NCBI GenBank assembly: GCA_964036665.1
Contig: OZ038531.1
Location: 5,270,168-5,334,167, forward strand
Direction: 5' to 3'
Length of the DNA: 64,000 bases
DNA from: Gordius sp. MW1
Lineage: Eukaryota > Nematomorpha > Gordioida > Gordea > Gordiidae
Shown here: positions 46,505-58,532 of the stretch, one piece after another
Position numbering within the stretch: position 1 is the first letter of the stretch
Layout of the letters: each line of letters starts with the position of its first letter
Translations under genes and position numbers: made by a program
Notes under the pieces: generated by a model
What the model saw: the letters and a program-made list of their open reading frames with translations, nothing else
What the model was told of the DNA's origin: nothing
The model's database searches: none

Positions 46505-47212
46505 CCTCATCCTTTCAAATTGAGGGACCACCAGGTCCGTGCTGTCCCGCCCTGGAGTATTTCCCAATAAGGTCATCTCTTCCTCAGGGCCGACCACGAC
46601 CTGACTGGTATCCATTGTAACCTCTTCCACATTTGCAGGCTCCGCCGTAGACAACGTGACTACCGGCGCTATCGACATCACCGACGCTACCGATTCGACT
46701 GGCGCTACCGTCCTCTCCTGCCTTGCTGGCCCGAGAGGGATTCTCCGCCTACACATCGGCATTTGGTGCCAGCTGCTGCACCCCCGGCAGAAGGCTCTCG
46801 TTTGCTTTATTGCTGTCGGCCGTCTTGCCTGTGGACCAGTCCTCGCCTCGGGACGTATCTGCCGATTTTGTGTTCGTTGTGTCGTAGTCGTTAGGGTTGA
46901 GCGCGGGGCCACATTTTGTTGACGCACCTGGTCCACTCGTCCAGCTAAACCCCGGGGTTGGCCACGGTGTCGGTGTACCGCGTTGCTCTGCCTACCCGAG
47001 TTAGATCTCGCTGCCTCATGACGAGTTGCCCGTCTGTGCCTACCCGCCGTCCTTTCTTCCGTGTGGATGTTTTCGTGGCGCACGCTAACGTAGGGTTCCA
47101 TGCGCCGTCGCTCTCGGACCTCAAACACTATCGGTCTCGGCCGCCCCCTACGTTCGTGGTCAAGTGCTCTTAAACGCACTTCTACGATCACCCATTCCGT
47201 TCTATATTCCAT
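46490..47212 (-). CDS. Extra arginine-rich ORF after pol of the Ty3 fossil
   Basis: An uninterrupted frame of about 240 codons between integrase and LTR, with the element's own orientation, GC-richer than the rest. The N-terminal two thirds are very rich in Arg, His, Gln and Thr. CRGCSSWHQMPMC in the middle is a C-x2-C-x3-H-x4-C pattern, one residue shorter than a retroviral zinc knuckle, and is followed by RRRIPLG. The C-terminal third is acidic and rich in Val, Glu and Thr. There is no signal peptide or membrane segment, so it is not an envelope gene. A nucleic-acid-binding accessory protein is my inference. Confidence 0.6.
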   Translation of the reverse strand: MEYRTEWVIVEVRLRALDHERRGRPRPIVFEVRERRRMEPYVSVRHENIHTEERTAGRHRRATRHEAARSNSGRQSNAVHRHRGQPRGLAGRVDQVRQQNVAPRSTLTTTTQRTQNRQIRPEARTGPQARRPTAIKQTRAFCRGCSSWHQMPMCRRRIPLGPARQERTVAPVESVASVMSIAPVVTLSTAEPANVEEVTMDTSQVVVGPEEEMTLLGNTPGRDSTDLVVPQFERMRCQEL

Positions 47213-50102
47213 CTAGATAAAATATAAACAGATTATCATATCAATTATCTATGACGTAATTGTTCCACGTGCCGTACGTGTCTACCCGGAGAAGCTAGCA
47301 CTTCTATCTCGTACATTTTAGTACCCTTTTGAGATAGGATCTTAGCTTCTAACCATTTCTCTTTTCCTATATAATTTCGTGCCCACACAGCATCACCGAT
47401 TTTAAATTTAGAATCGCCCTGTGATGTAGTGTCCAATCGTACGGCCTGTAGCATCGTATCAACCGGCGTGTGCGGTAAACGGCCCAGGAATATTTGGCTA
47501 ACCGGTTGCCGAGAAGGGAACTTGGTGCGACGTTGTGGTAAAGTCGATAGAGCCAAGTCCCGTCCTTCTCGACCTTAGCGTTCTTCAACCACCGTTTAAC
47601 CACCGCCACGTGCCTTTCCGCGAGTCCATTCGTACTCGGATGATACGGAGGTGTAAGTAAATGTTGTATTCCCCATTTACTACAAAATTGTTTGAACTCG
47701 ACGCTGGCAAAAGCTGTGCCGTTGTCGGATACAATCTTCTTAGGTATACCATACGCACCTGCAAGATTTTTTAAGAAATCGACCACTACTTCCGTAGATA
47801 ACTTGCTCACTTGTTTATATTCAACCCAACTTGAGTGCGCATCTACGAGAATAATGTATCGTTTTCCTTCAAAATCAAAGAAGTCCAGGTGTACTCTTTC
47901 CCAAACTTGTTTTGTGGACGGCCATCTCGCCTTCTTGTCGTGTCTTGGCGTCCTGGCAAGTTTTCCGCATTGCCCGCATTGTCCCACGAACAAGGTAATA
48001 TCTCGCGATATCTTGGGCCACCAGACGTGTCTCTTCGCTAGACCTTTCATCTTGGCTATGCCCGTATGTCCTGCATGAAGTAATTCGAGCACTTGAGGTC
48101 GCAACACAGATGGAATTACTATATTTTCGTGGCGTAGTAACACGTTGTTGTTGACCTCCAGTTCGTTTATCACGCTTCGATAAGAAGATGGTACCGTTTC
48201 CAGTGTACCTTTTCCAGTCAAGTAATTTAACACCAAAATTAAGTCTGGATCCTCTTGGACTAATTTTGCAAAATCGACATCACCGCAATTTTGTGTTATT
48301 ACATTTATTTCCGCGAAGTTTTCTCCCTCTAACTCTTCGAAAGTTAGGTCACCACTATCGTTTCCCAGTCTTGATAATGTGTCTGGCAAGTGATTTGACT
48401 TACCTTTGCGGTATTTTAAGGTAGCATTGAAATTTCCCAGCGCTAATAACCATTTTTGCAGCCTCGGACTTAACAATAGATCCCTATTGTTCTTTGCAAA
48501 AAGTGATACCAGCGGTTTATGGTCGGTAAAAATATCGAAACTTCGACCAATTAAATATTCACGGCAACGGGTCAAACTCACTACTACCGCCAAAGCTTCC
48601 TTTTCAATCACTGAGTAATTAAGTTCTGCTTTGGAAAACTTTCGGGAAAAGTATAGGATTGGGTGTTCTTCATGACTGATTACATGCACTAGCACACCGC
48701 CGACACCTAGCTGTGACGCATCCACCGCTACGGCTAATGGTAGATCGGGAACAAAGCATGTCAGAACAGGATCTTTACTTAAAATCTTCTTTAATGCGTC
48801 GAACGCTTCCTGCTCCTTGTTCCGCCATACAAATTTTACTTTGTCCGTCGTCAACAAGTATAAAGGTGCCGTATCTCCGCGATGTTAGGCATAAACTTGT
48901 TGTAGTAATTCACCGACCCAAGAAAGGATAGTGTCTCTTTCTTATTCTGAGGTGGTCGCATTTTAAGGATCGCATCCACTTTGCTATGTAAGGGACGAAC
49001 GACTCCGTTACCCAATTGATGTCCCAAATATTTTAGTTCCGTCACTCCTATGGCACATTTACTACGCTTTACCCGTAATCCACGTTCATGGATTCGTTCC
49101 AACACTGCCAACAAGTTATTATCATGCTCTTCCATTGTAGCTCCCACTACAAGAACGTCGTCTAAGTAGTAAAACACACCAGAAAGACCTTGAAATATTG
49201 ATGCCATGGTCTTCTGAAACACGGGCGCACTTAGGCTGAGACCGAAAGGCAGCCTTTTAAACGCGAACAAGCCTAAGGACGTGTTTATTGTGGTCAACTT
49301 CGACGAGCGGTTATTTAACTTGATTTGGAGGTAAGCGTTAGCAAAGTCCAACTTACTAAAATATTTTGCACCTTTGAGATTTGCGAAAATTTCTTCTATT
49401 CTAGGTAGGGGGTACTTTATTTCTACTACCCAAGGGTTAAGTGAAACCCTGTAGTCCGCGCATAGGCGCAAGCTGCCATCCGGCTTTTTGACGGGTACCA
49501 GTGGCGTAGCCCATTCGCTATACTCCACCGGCTCGATTATCCCTTGCTCCACCCATTGTAGCAAGATGGCTTCTACCTTTTCCCGCCAAACAAACGGTAT
49601 TCTTCGCGCTGGCCAAAACCTTGGTACAGCGTCTGGCTTCAGTAGGATATCATATTCGTATCCCCTTAGGCAACCCAGCTCGTCTATAAAGATAGACGTA
49701 AACCTTCCCAACATCCTCTGTAGACTTTCTGACCAACTACTTAGAGACCGGACTGCATCGCCACCCATAAGATTACGAGTGTCGGTAGAAGATGTCGGTT
49801 GATCCCCCGACTCCACTTTTACCGATAGTCCGTTTATTTCGGCTCCGAGAGAGGTAGACTTTAGAGCCCAAGCCATAAATGGCATCCTTAAGGGGTTCCT
49901 ACCTGCTCCACCAAAATCTTTTTCACCCTTTTTCCGTGGTCCACTACATTGGATTTTTTCGCATAAGCCAAACCAATTATTTAACGGTCCTATTACCTTA
50001 AGCCATTCCCACCCTAAAACGGTTTAATCTCAACGGGCGTAATATACAAGGGTAACACTATCCTTTTCATTCCTACCTCTATTACAGCCATAACCTTACC
50101 CA

Positions 50103-50913
50103 ATTTATATTATGCTTTCGTAGACTAATTTATTTTATTACTTCTTGTAAAGTTTAAAATTCTAAAAAGATTGGTATTAACTCTAATAAATAGGCGATAA
50201 AATATTTGAGGGCGTAAGGGTTTCCAGTGGCTTACTCGCATATTTATAGCCTATTTTCTAACAAAAAAGTCCCTTTCTTTTACTGTGTGACCAGCTTCAA
50301 GAGTTCTCTTAATTCTTTGGTAAATATTTTATTTTCAAGTTCAACGGGTGGATGTGGCAAGGGCGGCAATGAAGCTGATTTTGGTTCATAATGTTTATGG
50401 TTATAATCAAAAAGACGCATTTTGATATAACAACGGCGTCGGCGAACGTCTGCCTTGTCTCCGTTATGGTCATTAGTCATTCTGATTCCATTATTTGGTG
50501 TTAAGTAGTGCTGTAAAAATTTAAAAAAATCGAACGCGTTCGTTCAAATTTGAACGCGTTCATTCACAACAATAGTGTTAAGGTATAAATTTATGGTCTT
50601 TTTTAACGACAAATAAATCATGTTGAAATTGAGAGAGCGCTTTTTGGTTCTAAATATAAGAATAATTGATGAAATCATTTTAATAATTTTTTTTTAATCA
50701 AACCGCATTTTACTGTCATGTTACTATATTGCATCTCGGTGAAAACACGCTTTTAAACTATGTTTGGCCAAGGAAAAGGAAGAAGGAATATTGGTGGTTT
50801 GCTGTATAGTTGTGAAAACGTAACCATTATTTTTTCCTGGTGTAAGGCCGATTATGGACTTATCGAGAATGCTGAGATGTCTTCGAGTGATCCTTTAAGT
50901 GTGTCTTGGTAGC
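50103..50913. other. Spacer of the palindrome, left part, no gene
   Basis: Unique single-copy DNA between the arms. It contains a local palindrome GAACGCGTTC...GAACGCGTTC (50,533-50,562) and AT-rich sequence. A short open frame at 50,480-50,280 has no recognisable features. Confidence 0.5.
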
Positions 50914-51347
50914 CATAGACTAGATAGACTGCTCATCAACGCACAAAACCAGTACCCTTTTTTCCACCATTTTGATGTTAACATAGTTAAGTGATGATCA
51001 TATAGAAATTAGTGATTTTCGCAAATTAAATTACCTTTAAAAGGTAAATAAAAAAATATAATTGGGTAGATATCAAAAATAGCATTTTTAAATTAATATC
51101 ATTTACACAATATATAAAATTAATACTGTTACTGCGATTAAAGTTTGTTAAATAATATAGCGCCATTAATATTTTGTATAATATTGATCTATTGTCGTTC
51201 GTTTTAATTTAAAGTGAGGAAGGTAAATTGACTGTTATAGCGCAAGATTACATGGTTAAAATACACAAGTTAATCTCTTAAAAATGGACGAAAATTTGAC
51301 TCGCAATTAACCATATGGAACAAATTCAGCAGTCTATCTAGTCTATG
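50914..51347. mobile_element. hAT-type MITE with perfect 8-bp duplication, in the spacer
   Basis: 434 bp, ends CATAGACTAGATAGACTGCT and CAGTCTATCTAGTCTATG, flanked by TTGGTAGC on both sides (50,906-50,913 and 51,348-51,355). Same family as the 279-bp element at 7935-8213. It is noncoding. Confidence 0.9.
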
Positions 51348-51404
51348 TTGGTAGCCAAGTCTTTAATAAAGAGTTATATATATATATTATTTTAACATGC
51401 TGTT

Positions 51405-51769
51405 GTATATGTGAATACGTATATTTGTATATCATTACAGATTATATTATTGCTATAATTATATAGTTTAATATTGTAAGCCAAATCCGAGTTGGTAAAA
51501 AAACATGTTTTTATCTAATTAATCTTTTGTTATTCATATATATAGAGTCCCCACCCCGGCCCTAGTTATTACTTCTCCTAATCTATAATATATCATTAAA
51601 CTATCTTTATCTTTACTTAATAAATGATTATCCTTAGATTAGATATGATTGAGTTCAAATAAATGGGAAAAGAGATAATAATATTAACTTAAGATGTCAA
51701 TTCGAGGATAATTCAAGGGATAATAAGAACTTATGATGTTAATTTGATGGATAAGGAAACATTATTATG
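51405..51769. repeat. Partial copy of the 889-bp repeat
   Basis: Matches the right part and then the beginning of the 889-bp unit family (same orientation as the copy after the LTR at 56,006), with a unit border near 51,662. It shows that the Ty3 element of the right arm lies within a pre-existing array of these units. Confidence 0.75.
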
Positions 51770-54700
51770 GCAAAACACCTGGCAGTAAAAATCAGAACGG
51801 AATAAAAATAAACTCGGGGGTTAACGAAGGTTTAAGGAATATTAATGAAATAACGACAAATAAAATGGTTGGAAATATTAATGAAGTAGCAAAAGATATT
51901 ATTAAGGATACACAGGAAGCAGGAATTAATGAAATTTTTGAGAAGGATAACCAAGTAGAGGGAATTAAAATGTGGTTTAAAGGATTGACGCAAAGTAGCC
52001 GTCCCTTTACTAAATTAAAAATTGACAATAAGATAATTGAATGGTTGGGGGACAGTGGAGCAACCATATCGCTAATAAGCGATAAACAATTTAAGTCTAC
52101 CTGGCCGAATAAGAAGTGGGAGAAAACGAATGTTAGGGCTAGACAGGTAGACGGAGGCGAAATAAAAATAGTGGGTAAGGTTATGGCTGTAATAGAGGTA
52201 GGAATGAAAAGGATAGTGTTACCCTTGTATATTACGCCCGTTGAGATTAAACCGTTTTAGGGTGGGAATGGCTTAAGGTAATAGGACCGTTAAATAATTG
52301 GTTTGGCTTATGCGAAAAAATCCAATGTAGTGGACCACGGAAAAAGGGTGAAAAAGATTTTGGTGGAGCAGGTAGGAACCCCTTAAGGATGCCATTTATG
52401 GCTTGGGCTCTAAAGTCTACCTCTCTCGGAGCCGAAATAAACGGACTATCGGTAAAAGTGGAGTCGGGGGATCAACCGACATCTTCTACCGACACTCGTA
52501 ATCTTATGGGTGGCGATGCAGTCCGGTCTCTAAGTAGTTGGTCAGAAAGTCTACAGAGGATGTTGGGAAGGTTTACGTCTATCTTTATAGACGAGCTGGG
52601 TTGCCTAAGGGGATACGAATATGATATCCTACTGAAGCCAGACGCTGTACCAAGGTTTTGGCCAGCGCGAAGAATACCGTTTGTTTGGCGGGAAAAGGTA
52701 GAAGCCATCTTGCTACAATGGGTGGAGCAAGGGATAATCGAGCCGGTGGAGTATAGCGAATGGGCTACGCCACTGGTACCCGTCAAAAAGCCGGATGGCA
52801 GCTTGCGCCTATGCGCGGACTACAGGGTTTCACTTAACCCTTGGGTAGTAGAAATAAAGTACCCCCTACCTAGAATAGAAGAAATTTTCGCAAATCTCAA
52901 AGGTGCAAAATATTTTAGTAAGTTGGACTTTGCTAACGCTTACCTCCAAATCAAGTTAAATAACCGCTCGTCGAAGTTGACCACAATAAACACGTCCTTA
53001 GGCTTGTTCGCGTTTAAAAGACTGCCTTTCGGTCTCAGCCTAAGTGCGCCCGTGTTTCAGAAGACCATGGCATCAATATTTCAAGGTCTTTCTGGTGTGT
53101 TTTACTACTTAGACGACGTTCTTGTAGTGGGAGCTACAATGGAAGAGCATGATAATAACTTGTTGGCAGTATTGGAACGAATCCATGAACGTGGATTACG
53201 GGTAAAGCGTAGTAAATGTGCCATAGGAGTGACGGAACTAAAATATTTGGGACATCAATTGGGTAACGGAGTCGTTCGTCCCTTACAGAGCAAAGTGGAT
53301 GCGATCCTTAAAATGCGACCACCTCAGAATAAGAAAGAGACACTATCCTTTCTTGGGTCGGTGAATTACTACAACAAGTTTATGCCTAACATCGCGGAGA
53401 TACGGCACCTTTATACTTGTTGACGACGGACAAAGTAAAATTTGTATGGCGGAACAAGGAGCAGGAAGCGTTCGACGCATTAAAGAAGATTTTAAGTAAA
53501 GATCCTGTTCTGACATGCTTTGTTCCCGATCTACCATTAGCCGTAGCGGTGGATGCGTCACAGCTAGGTGTCGGCGGTGTGCTAGTGCATGTAATCAGTC
53601 ATGAAGAACACCCAATCCTATACTTTTCCCGAAAGTTTTCCAAAGCAGAACTTAATTACTCAGTGATTGAAAAGGAAGCTTTGGCGGTAGTAGTGAGTTT
53701 GACCCGTTGCCTTGAATATTTAATTGGTCGAAGTTTCGATATTTTTACCGACCATAAACCGCTGGTATCACTTTTTGCAAAGAACAATAGGGATCTATTG
53801 TTAAGTCCGAGGCTGCAAAAATGGTTATTAGCGCTGGGAAATTTCAATGCAACCTTAAAATACCGCAAAGGTAAGTCAAATCACTTGCCAGACACATTAT
53901 CAAGACTGGGAAACGATAGTGGTGACCTAACTTTCGAAGAGTTAGAGGGAGAAAACTTCGCGGAAATAAATGTAATAACACAAAATTGCGGTGATGTCGA
54001 TTTTGCAAAATTAGTCCAAGAGGATCCAGACTTAATTTTGGTGTTAAATTACTTGACTGGAAAAGGTACACTGGAAACGGTACCATCTTCTTATCGAAGC
54101 GTGATAAACGAACTGGAGGTCAACAACAACGTGTTACTACGCCACGAAAATATAGTAATTCCATCTGTGTTGCGACCTCAAGTGCTCGAATTACTTCATG
54201 CAGGACATACGGGCATAGCCAAGATGAAAGGTCTAGCGAAGAGACACGTCTGGTGGCCCAAGATATCGCGAGATATTACCTTGTTCGTGGGACAATGCGG
54301 GCAATGCGGAAAACTTGCCAGGACGCCAAGACACGACAAGAAGGCGAGATGGCCGTCCACAAAACAAGTTTGGGAAAGAGTACACCTGGACTTCTTTGAT
54401 TTTGAAGGAAAACGATACATTATTCTCGTAGATGCGCACTCAAGTTGGGTTGAATATAAACAAGTGAGCAAGTTATCTACGGAAGTAGTGGTCGATTTCT
54501 TAAAAAATCTTGCAGGTGCGTATGGTATACCTAAGAAGATTGTATCCGACAACGGCACAGCTTTTGCCAGCGTCGAGTTCAAACAATTTTGTAGTAAATG
54601 GGGAATACAACATTTACTTACACCTCCGTATCATCCGAGTACGAATGGACTCGCGGAAAGGCACGTGGCGGTGGTTAAACGGTGGTTGAAGAACGCTAAG

Positions 54701-55061
54701 GTCGAGAAGGACGGGACTTGGCTCTATCGACTTTACCACAACGTCGCACCAAGTTCCCTTCTCGGCAACCGGTTAGCCAAATATTCCTGGGCCGTTTACC
54801 GCACACGCCGGTTGATACGATGCTACAGGCCGTACGATTGGACACTACATCACAGGGCGATTCTAAATTTAAAATCGGTGATGCTGTGTGGGCACGAAAT
54901 TATATAGGAAAAGAGAAATGGTTAGAAGCTAAGATCCTATCTCAAAAGGGTACTAAAATGTACGAGATAGAAGTGCTAGCTTCTCCGGGTAGACACGTAC
55001 GGCACGTGGAACAATTACGTCATAGATAAATGATATGATAATCTGTTTATATTTTATCTAG

Positions 55062-55775
55062 ATGGAATATAGAACGGAATGGGTGATCGTAGAAGTGCGT
55101 TTAAGAGCACTTGACCACGAACGTAGGGGGCGGCCGAGACCGATAGTGTTTGAGGTCCGAGAGCGACGGCGCATGGAACCCTACGTTAGCGTGCGCCACG
55201 AAAACATCCACACGGAAGAAAGGACGGCGGGTAGGCACAGACGGGCAACTCGTCATGAGGCAGCGAGATCTAACTCGGGTAGGCAGAGCAACGCGGTACA
55301 CCGACACCGTGGCCAACCCCGGGGTTTAGCTGGACGAGTGGACCAGGTGCGTCAACAAAATGTGGCCCCGCGCTCAACCCTAACGACTACGACACAACGA
55401 ACACAAAATCGGCAGATACGTCCCGAGGCGAGGACTGGTCCACAGGCAAGACGGCCGACAGCAATAAAGCAAACGAGAGCCTTCTGCCGGGGGTGCAGCA
55501 GCTGGCACCAAATGCCGATGTGTAGGCGGAGAATCCCTCTCGGGCCAGCAAGGCAGGAGAGGACGGTAGCGCCAGTCGAATCGGTGGCGTCGGTGATGTC
55601 GATAGCGCCGGTAGTCACGTTGTCTACGGCGGAGCCTGCAAATGTGGAAGAGGTTACAATGGATACCAGTCAGGTCGTGGTCGGCCCTGAGGAAGAGATG
55701 ACCTTATTGGGAAATACTCCAGGGCGGGACAGCACGGACCTGGTGGTCCCTCAATTTGAAAGGATGAGGTGTTAG
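55062..55775 (+). CDS. Extra arginine-rich ORF after pol, right copy
   Basis: Same protein as at 46,490-47,212, practically identical, with the CRGCSSWHQMPMC pattern. The stop codon lies at the very start of the LTR, as often seen for the last ORF of an LTR element. Both copies have stayed open, but because the arms are near identical this is no independent proof of selection. Confidence 0.6.
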   Translation: MEYRTEWVIVEVRLRALDHERRGRPRPIVFEVRERRRMEPYVSVRHENIHTEERTAGRHRRATRHEAARSNSGRQSNAVHRHRGQPRGLAGRVDQVRQQNVAPRSTLTTTTQRTQNRQIRPEARTGPQARRPTAIKQTRAFCRGCSSWHQMPMCRRRIPLGPARQERTVAPVESVASVMSIAPVVTLSTAEPANVEEVTMDTSQVVVGPEEEMTLLGNTPGRDSTDLVVPQFERMRC

Positions 55776-56005
55776 GAATTGTAACTTCTCCATGCAGAGA
55801 TTGTATTATAACTTGTAATATATTCGACGTGTAACGGATTGACAATATTCTATTCTTTGAACACAGCTGTTTTCTATATATAATCACGATAATCGCACTT
55901 TGTATCATTTTGAATTCTGTCCGAGTCAATAAATACGAAATATCTCTGTTTCATATATAGTAGTTACGAATAACTGGTGTTGTATATTGTACGGTCATCC
56001 TAACA
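55770..56005 (+). repeat. LTR of the right Ty3/gypsy fossil (236 bp)
   Basis: Begins TGTTAGGAATTG and ends ATCCTAACA, giving perfect 8-bp TGTTAGGA / TCCTAACA inverted ends, the usual TG...CA form. It is preceded by AAAGGATGAGG, a short polypurine tract. Confidence 0.85.
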
Positions 56006-56985
56006 ACTAGAGATAATAATATGAACTTATGATGTCAATTCGAGGAGAATTCAAGGGATAATAAGAACTTATGATGTTAATTTGATGGATAAGGAAACAT
56101 TATTATTTCATAATAATATGAACTTATGATGTTAATTCAAGGGATAATAAGAACTTATGATGTTAATTCGATGGATAAGGAAACATTATTCTATGGATGT
56201 GGGGATAATTATGATGTTAATTCAATGAGAATCCAAAGGATAATAAGAATTCAGGATGTAAATTCATTATTCTAGGGAGATCATATCAAGATGTTAATTC
56301 ATTAATCTATGGATATGGGAGGATAGGAGTATGCCCAACTTAAAATAGAAAACTACATATGAAATTAACCCTGCCACTAGCTTCCCCAAAATCCACTTGT
56401 CCAAATCCACACCCTCAAACCCCCATATTTCCCCTTCTGACAATTTCCATCCCATCTTACCTTCCCAGCTAATCCATTCTTGGAAATAGCATCCCCAGAA
56501 TCCACGTAGCCAAGTCCACACCCTCAAACCTACAGATTTCCCTACTGATAATTTCCATCCCATCTCACCCTTACAGCTAGCCCACTTTTAAAGTTATGGA
56601 ATGTTAAACATTGTTGTTGGAGTGAATGGTCGAAGAACAAAACCAGGAGGAGCCTTCATTCTTTAAGAGGAAAGATGTTGTATATTGGTGATTCATTCTT
56701 TAAGAGGAAAGATGTTGTATATGTGAATACGTATATTTGTATATCATTACAGATTATATTATTGCTATAATTATATAGTTTAATATTGTAAGCCAAATCC
56801 GAGTTGGTAAAAAAACATGTTTTTATCTAATTAATCTTTCTTTTGTTATTCATATATATAGAGTCCCCACCCCGGCCCTAGTTATTACTTCTCCTAATCT
56901 ATAATATATCATTAAACTATCTTTATCTTTACTTAATAAATGATTATCCTTAGATTAGATATGATTGAGTTCAAATACATGCTTT
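56006..56985. repeat. Single 889-bp repeat unit, right arm
   Basis: Mirror of 44,404-46,268 but with one unit only. It starts immediately after the LTR with GAGATAATAATATGAAC and ends at GAGTTCAAATACATGC. Confidence 0.85.
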
Positions 56986-57854
56986 ATTATAAAAAGTATT
57001 AAATATAAAATAAAGTTATTAAAAGGATACAAGAATGAAAATATTATTAAATAAAATGATTAAACATTACCCATTTCTTCGTCTTCATTAAGAATGGGCA
57101 TTGAGTCCATTAGAATAGAAATTGGACTTAGCGATCGCAATGGCGATTGATTACTATACGATATTTTTGAAGAAGGCGAGCGTTTATTAAATTCTTTAAA
57201 AAATTTAAAGCGCTCTTCTCAAACGTCCCTGATCACGACGAAACGATAGGAATACAAATGGAGGTTTCTGATAAAGCTGAACATTTTAGGATTTATGATG
57301 CTCTGCCGATCCTAGGAGGTCGTGAGTATCGTTGAAGAGTGCAAACAGCAAGTAAAAGGCCTTTGCCCCATGGGATGAACGATAAAAAGACGGGTGTATG
57401 CAGAATATTTTATTTACATGTTAAATGCCGCATATTTGACGCCCATTTTGGCAATAACTGTTAGTACGAGATCTGTGTAAAGAATTCATACCCCATGTGA
57501 GGCAATTTAATAACTTCAAACACCAAACTTTGGGTGCTAAATCTGTCTCTAGTGCCTTTATATTAGACTATAGATTTTGCATACCCCTGATGCGCCATTG
57601 TATGACCTTATTTTAAGTAGATGTTTTAAGAATAAAATACGAATTTAAGTGAATTCGGATGTAGGGTGAAAGTTTGAATTAATAAAAGAGTCTTGGGTCT
57701 CTACAAAAAAATTAAATGAAGGACTCTTAATTGTCACTCGTCTAAATTAATTAGCTAAATCGTTTGCTATAAAAACTACAATTATAACAAACTAATAAAA
57801 CCTTTTAGTAAAGAATCAGGCATATTTTGAAGTTGTAGTATGAAGAATTCTTGT

Positions 57855-58532
57855 TAGAGACCTGCACGAGTGATCTTAAACCCGACCCGTATCCTTCTCG
57901 ACATCGTGTCGGGTTCGGTTAAAAATTTTAAAATGCTTTCGCGGGTTAAGTTTAACTGTCGGGTCAAAGGTCGAATTTTACATTGCAAAATACGTCTTTG
58001 AAATTAAATATTTAATTTAAAATGTATAATTCATGATCATTTATTTAGATAATTAAATTCCTTCTATTTATTTAAATATGATTGTTTTAATTTGGACGCA
58101 ATTTAAATTTCACTTGTGAAAGGTAAATTATAACAACAAAATAATATTTTTAAAATGTGAAGTGGTAGTTCATTATTTATTTAAACGACATGAATATGTC
58201 TTCATAAACCAAAATAATAATAAGTTTAAATTTATTAAATCGATCATTTGCAAAACTTTGTATTTCCATTTAATTGCGACCCGATATTGTAGATATTATT
58301 ATATGTATACCTTACTATAATAAATTATTCAAATAAATTTAGTAATCAAAATCTGTGGTGTTAATTAGTTTGATAAATCGCACTTTAATTTGTCGATTAA
58401 ATTTGACACACTGCAGTTTTTCTTACACTGCATACCAAAATTTGAAACGCGTTCGGAATGAATTGGTTGAAAACTACGTAGACGCTTTCGGGTCGGGTTC
58501 AGAATGAAAACAAGTGACTATGCAGTTCTCTA
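57855..58532. mobile_element. hAT-type MITE, 678 bp (right arm)
   Basis: Mirror image of 42,829-43,506, identical in length, with ends TAGAGACCTGCACGAGTG and TATGCAGTTCTCTA. Confidence 0.75.

Larger units (their letters stand above)
40260..50102. repeat. Left arm of a giant inverted repeat
   Basis: Sequence from 40,260 to 50,102 is repeated in inverted order from 59,945 down to 52,172. Over the parts I compared, identity is very high, with only scattered single-base differences. The left arm is longer because of the hAT at 40,884-42,031 and one extra 889-bp tandem unit. Outer and inner borders are sharp: similarity ends within a few bases on both sides. It contains a Ty3/gypsy fossil on the minus strand, the 889-bp repeats, a 678-bp hAT-type MITE and unrecognised AT-rich DNA. 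Confidence 0.95.
46269..50102 (-). mobile_element. Ty3/gypsy (Mag-like) fossil, left copy
   Basis: Minus-strand LTR retrotransposon. Parts in order: reverse transcriptase (about 49,700-49,000, with YLDD), RNase H (about 48,800-48,450), integrase with zinc finger and core (about 48,110-47,640), an extra arginine-rich ORF (47,212-46,490) and one LTR (46,269-46,504). The spacing and wording of the RT and integrase core (HPSTNGLAERH) are like the Mag clade. No second LTR was found; the fossil ends where the palindrome arm ends. Broken, with perhaps two or three breaks in pol; young by its near identity to the right copy. Confidence 0.9.
51770..56005 (+). mobile_element. Ty3/gypsy (Mag-like) fossil, right copy
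   Basis: The mirror of the left fossil, on the plus strand, and reaching further 5'. Parts in order: an aspartic-protease region (about 51,960-52,260, with DSGAT), reverse transcriptase (about 52,570-53,300, YLDD), RNase H (about 53,510-53,860), integrase zinc finger and core (about 54,190-54,670), the extra arginine-rich ORF (55,062-55,775) and one LTR (55,770-56,005). Flanked on both sides by the 889-bp repeat family. No 5' LTR found. Broken, with perhaps two or three breaks; shifts between gag and pol frames are known in this family. Young. Confidence 0.9.

Noticed and set aside
46490-47212. Envelope gene of the Ty3 element
   Set aside because: No signal peptide, no transmembrane helix, no cysteine pattern of a fusion protein; the ORF is basic and hydrophilic.
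55101-55618. Open frames opposite the extra Ty3 ORF
   Set aside because: They are antisense shadows caused by the GC-rich composition of the sense ORF.
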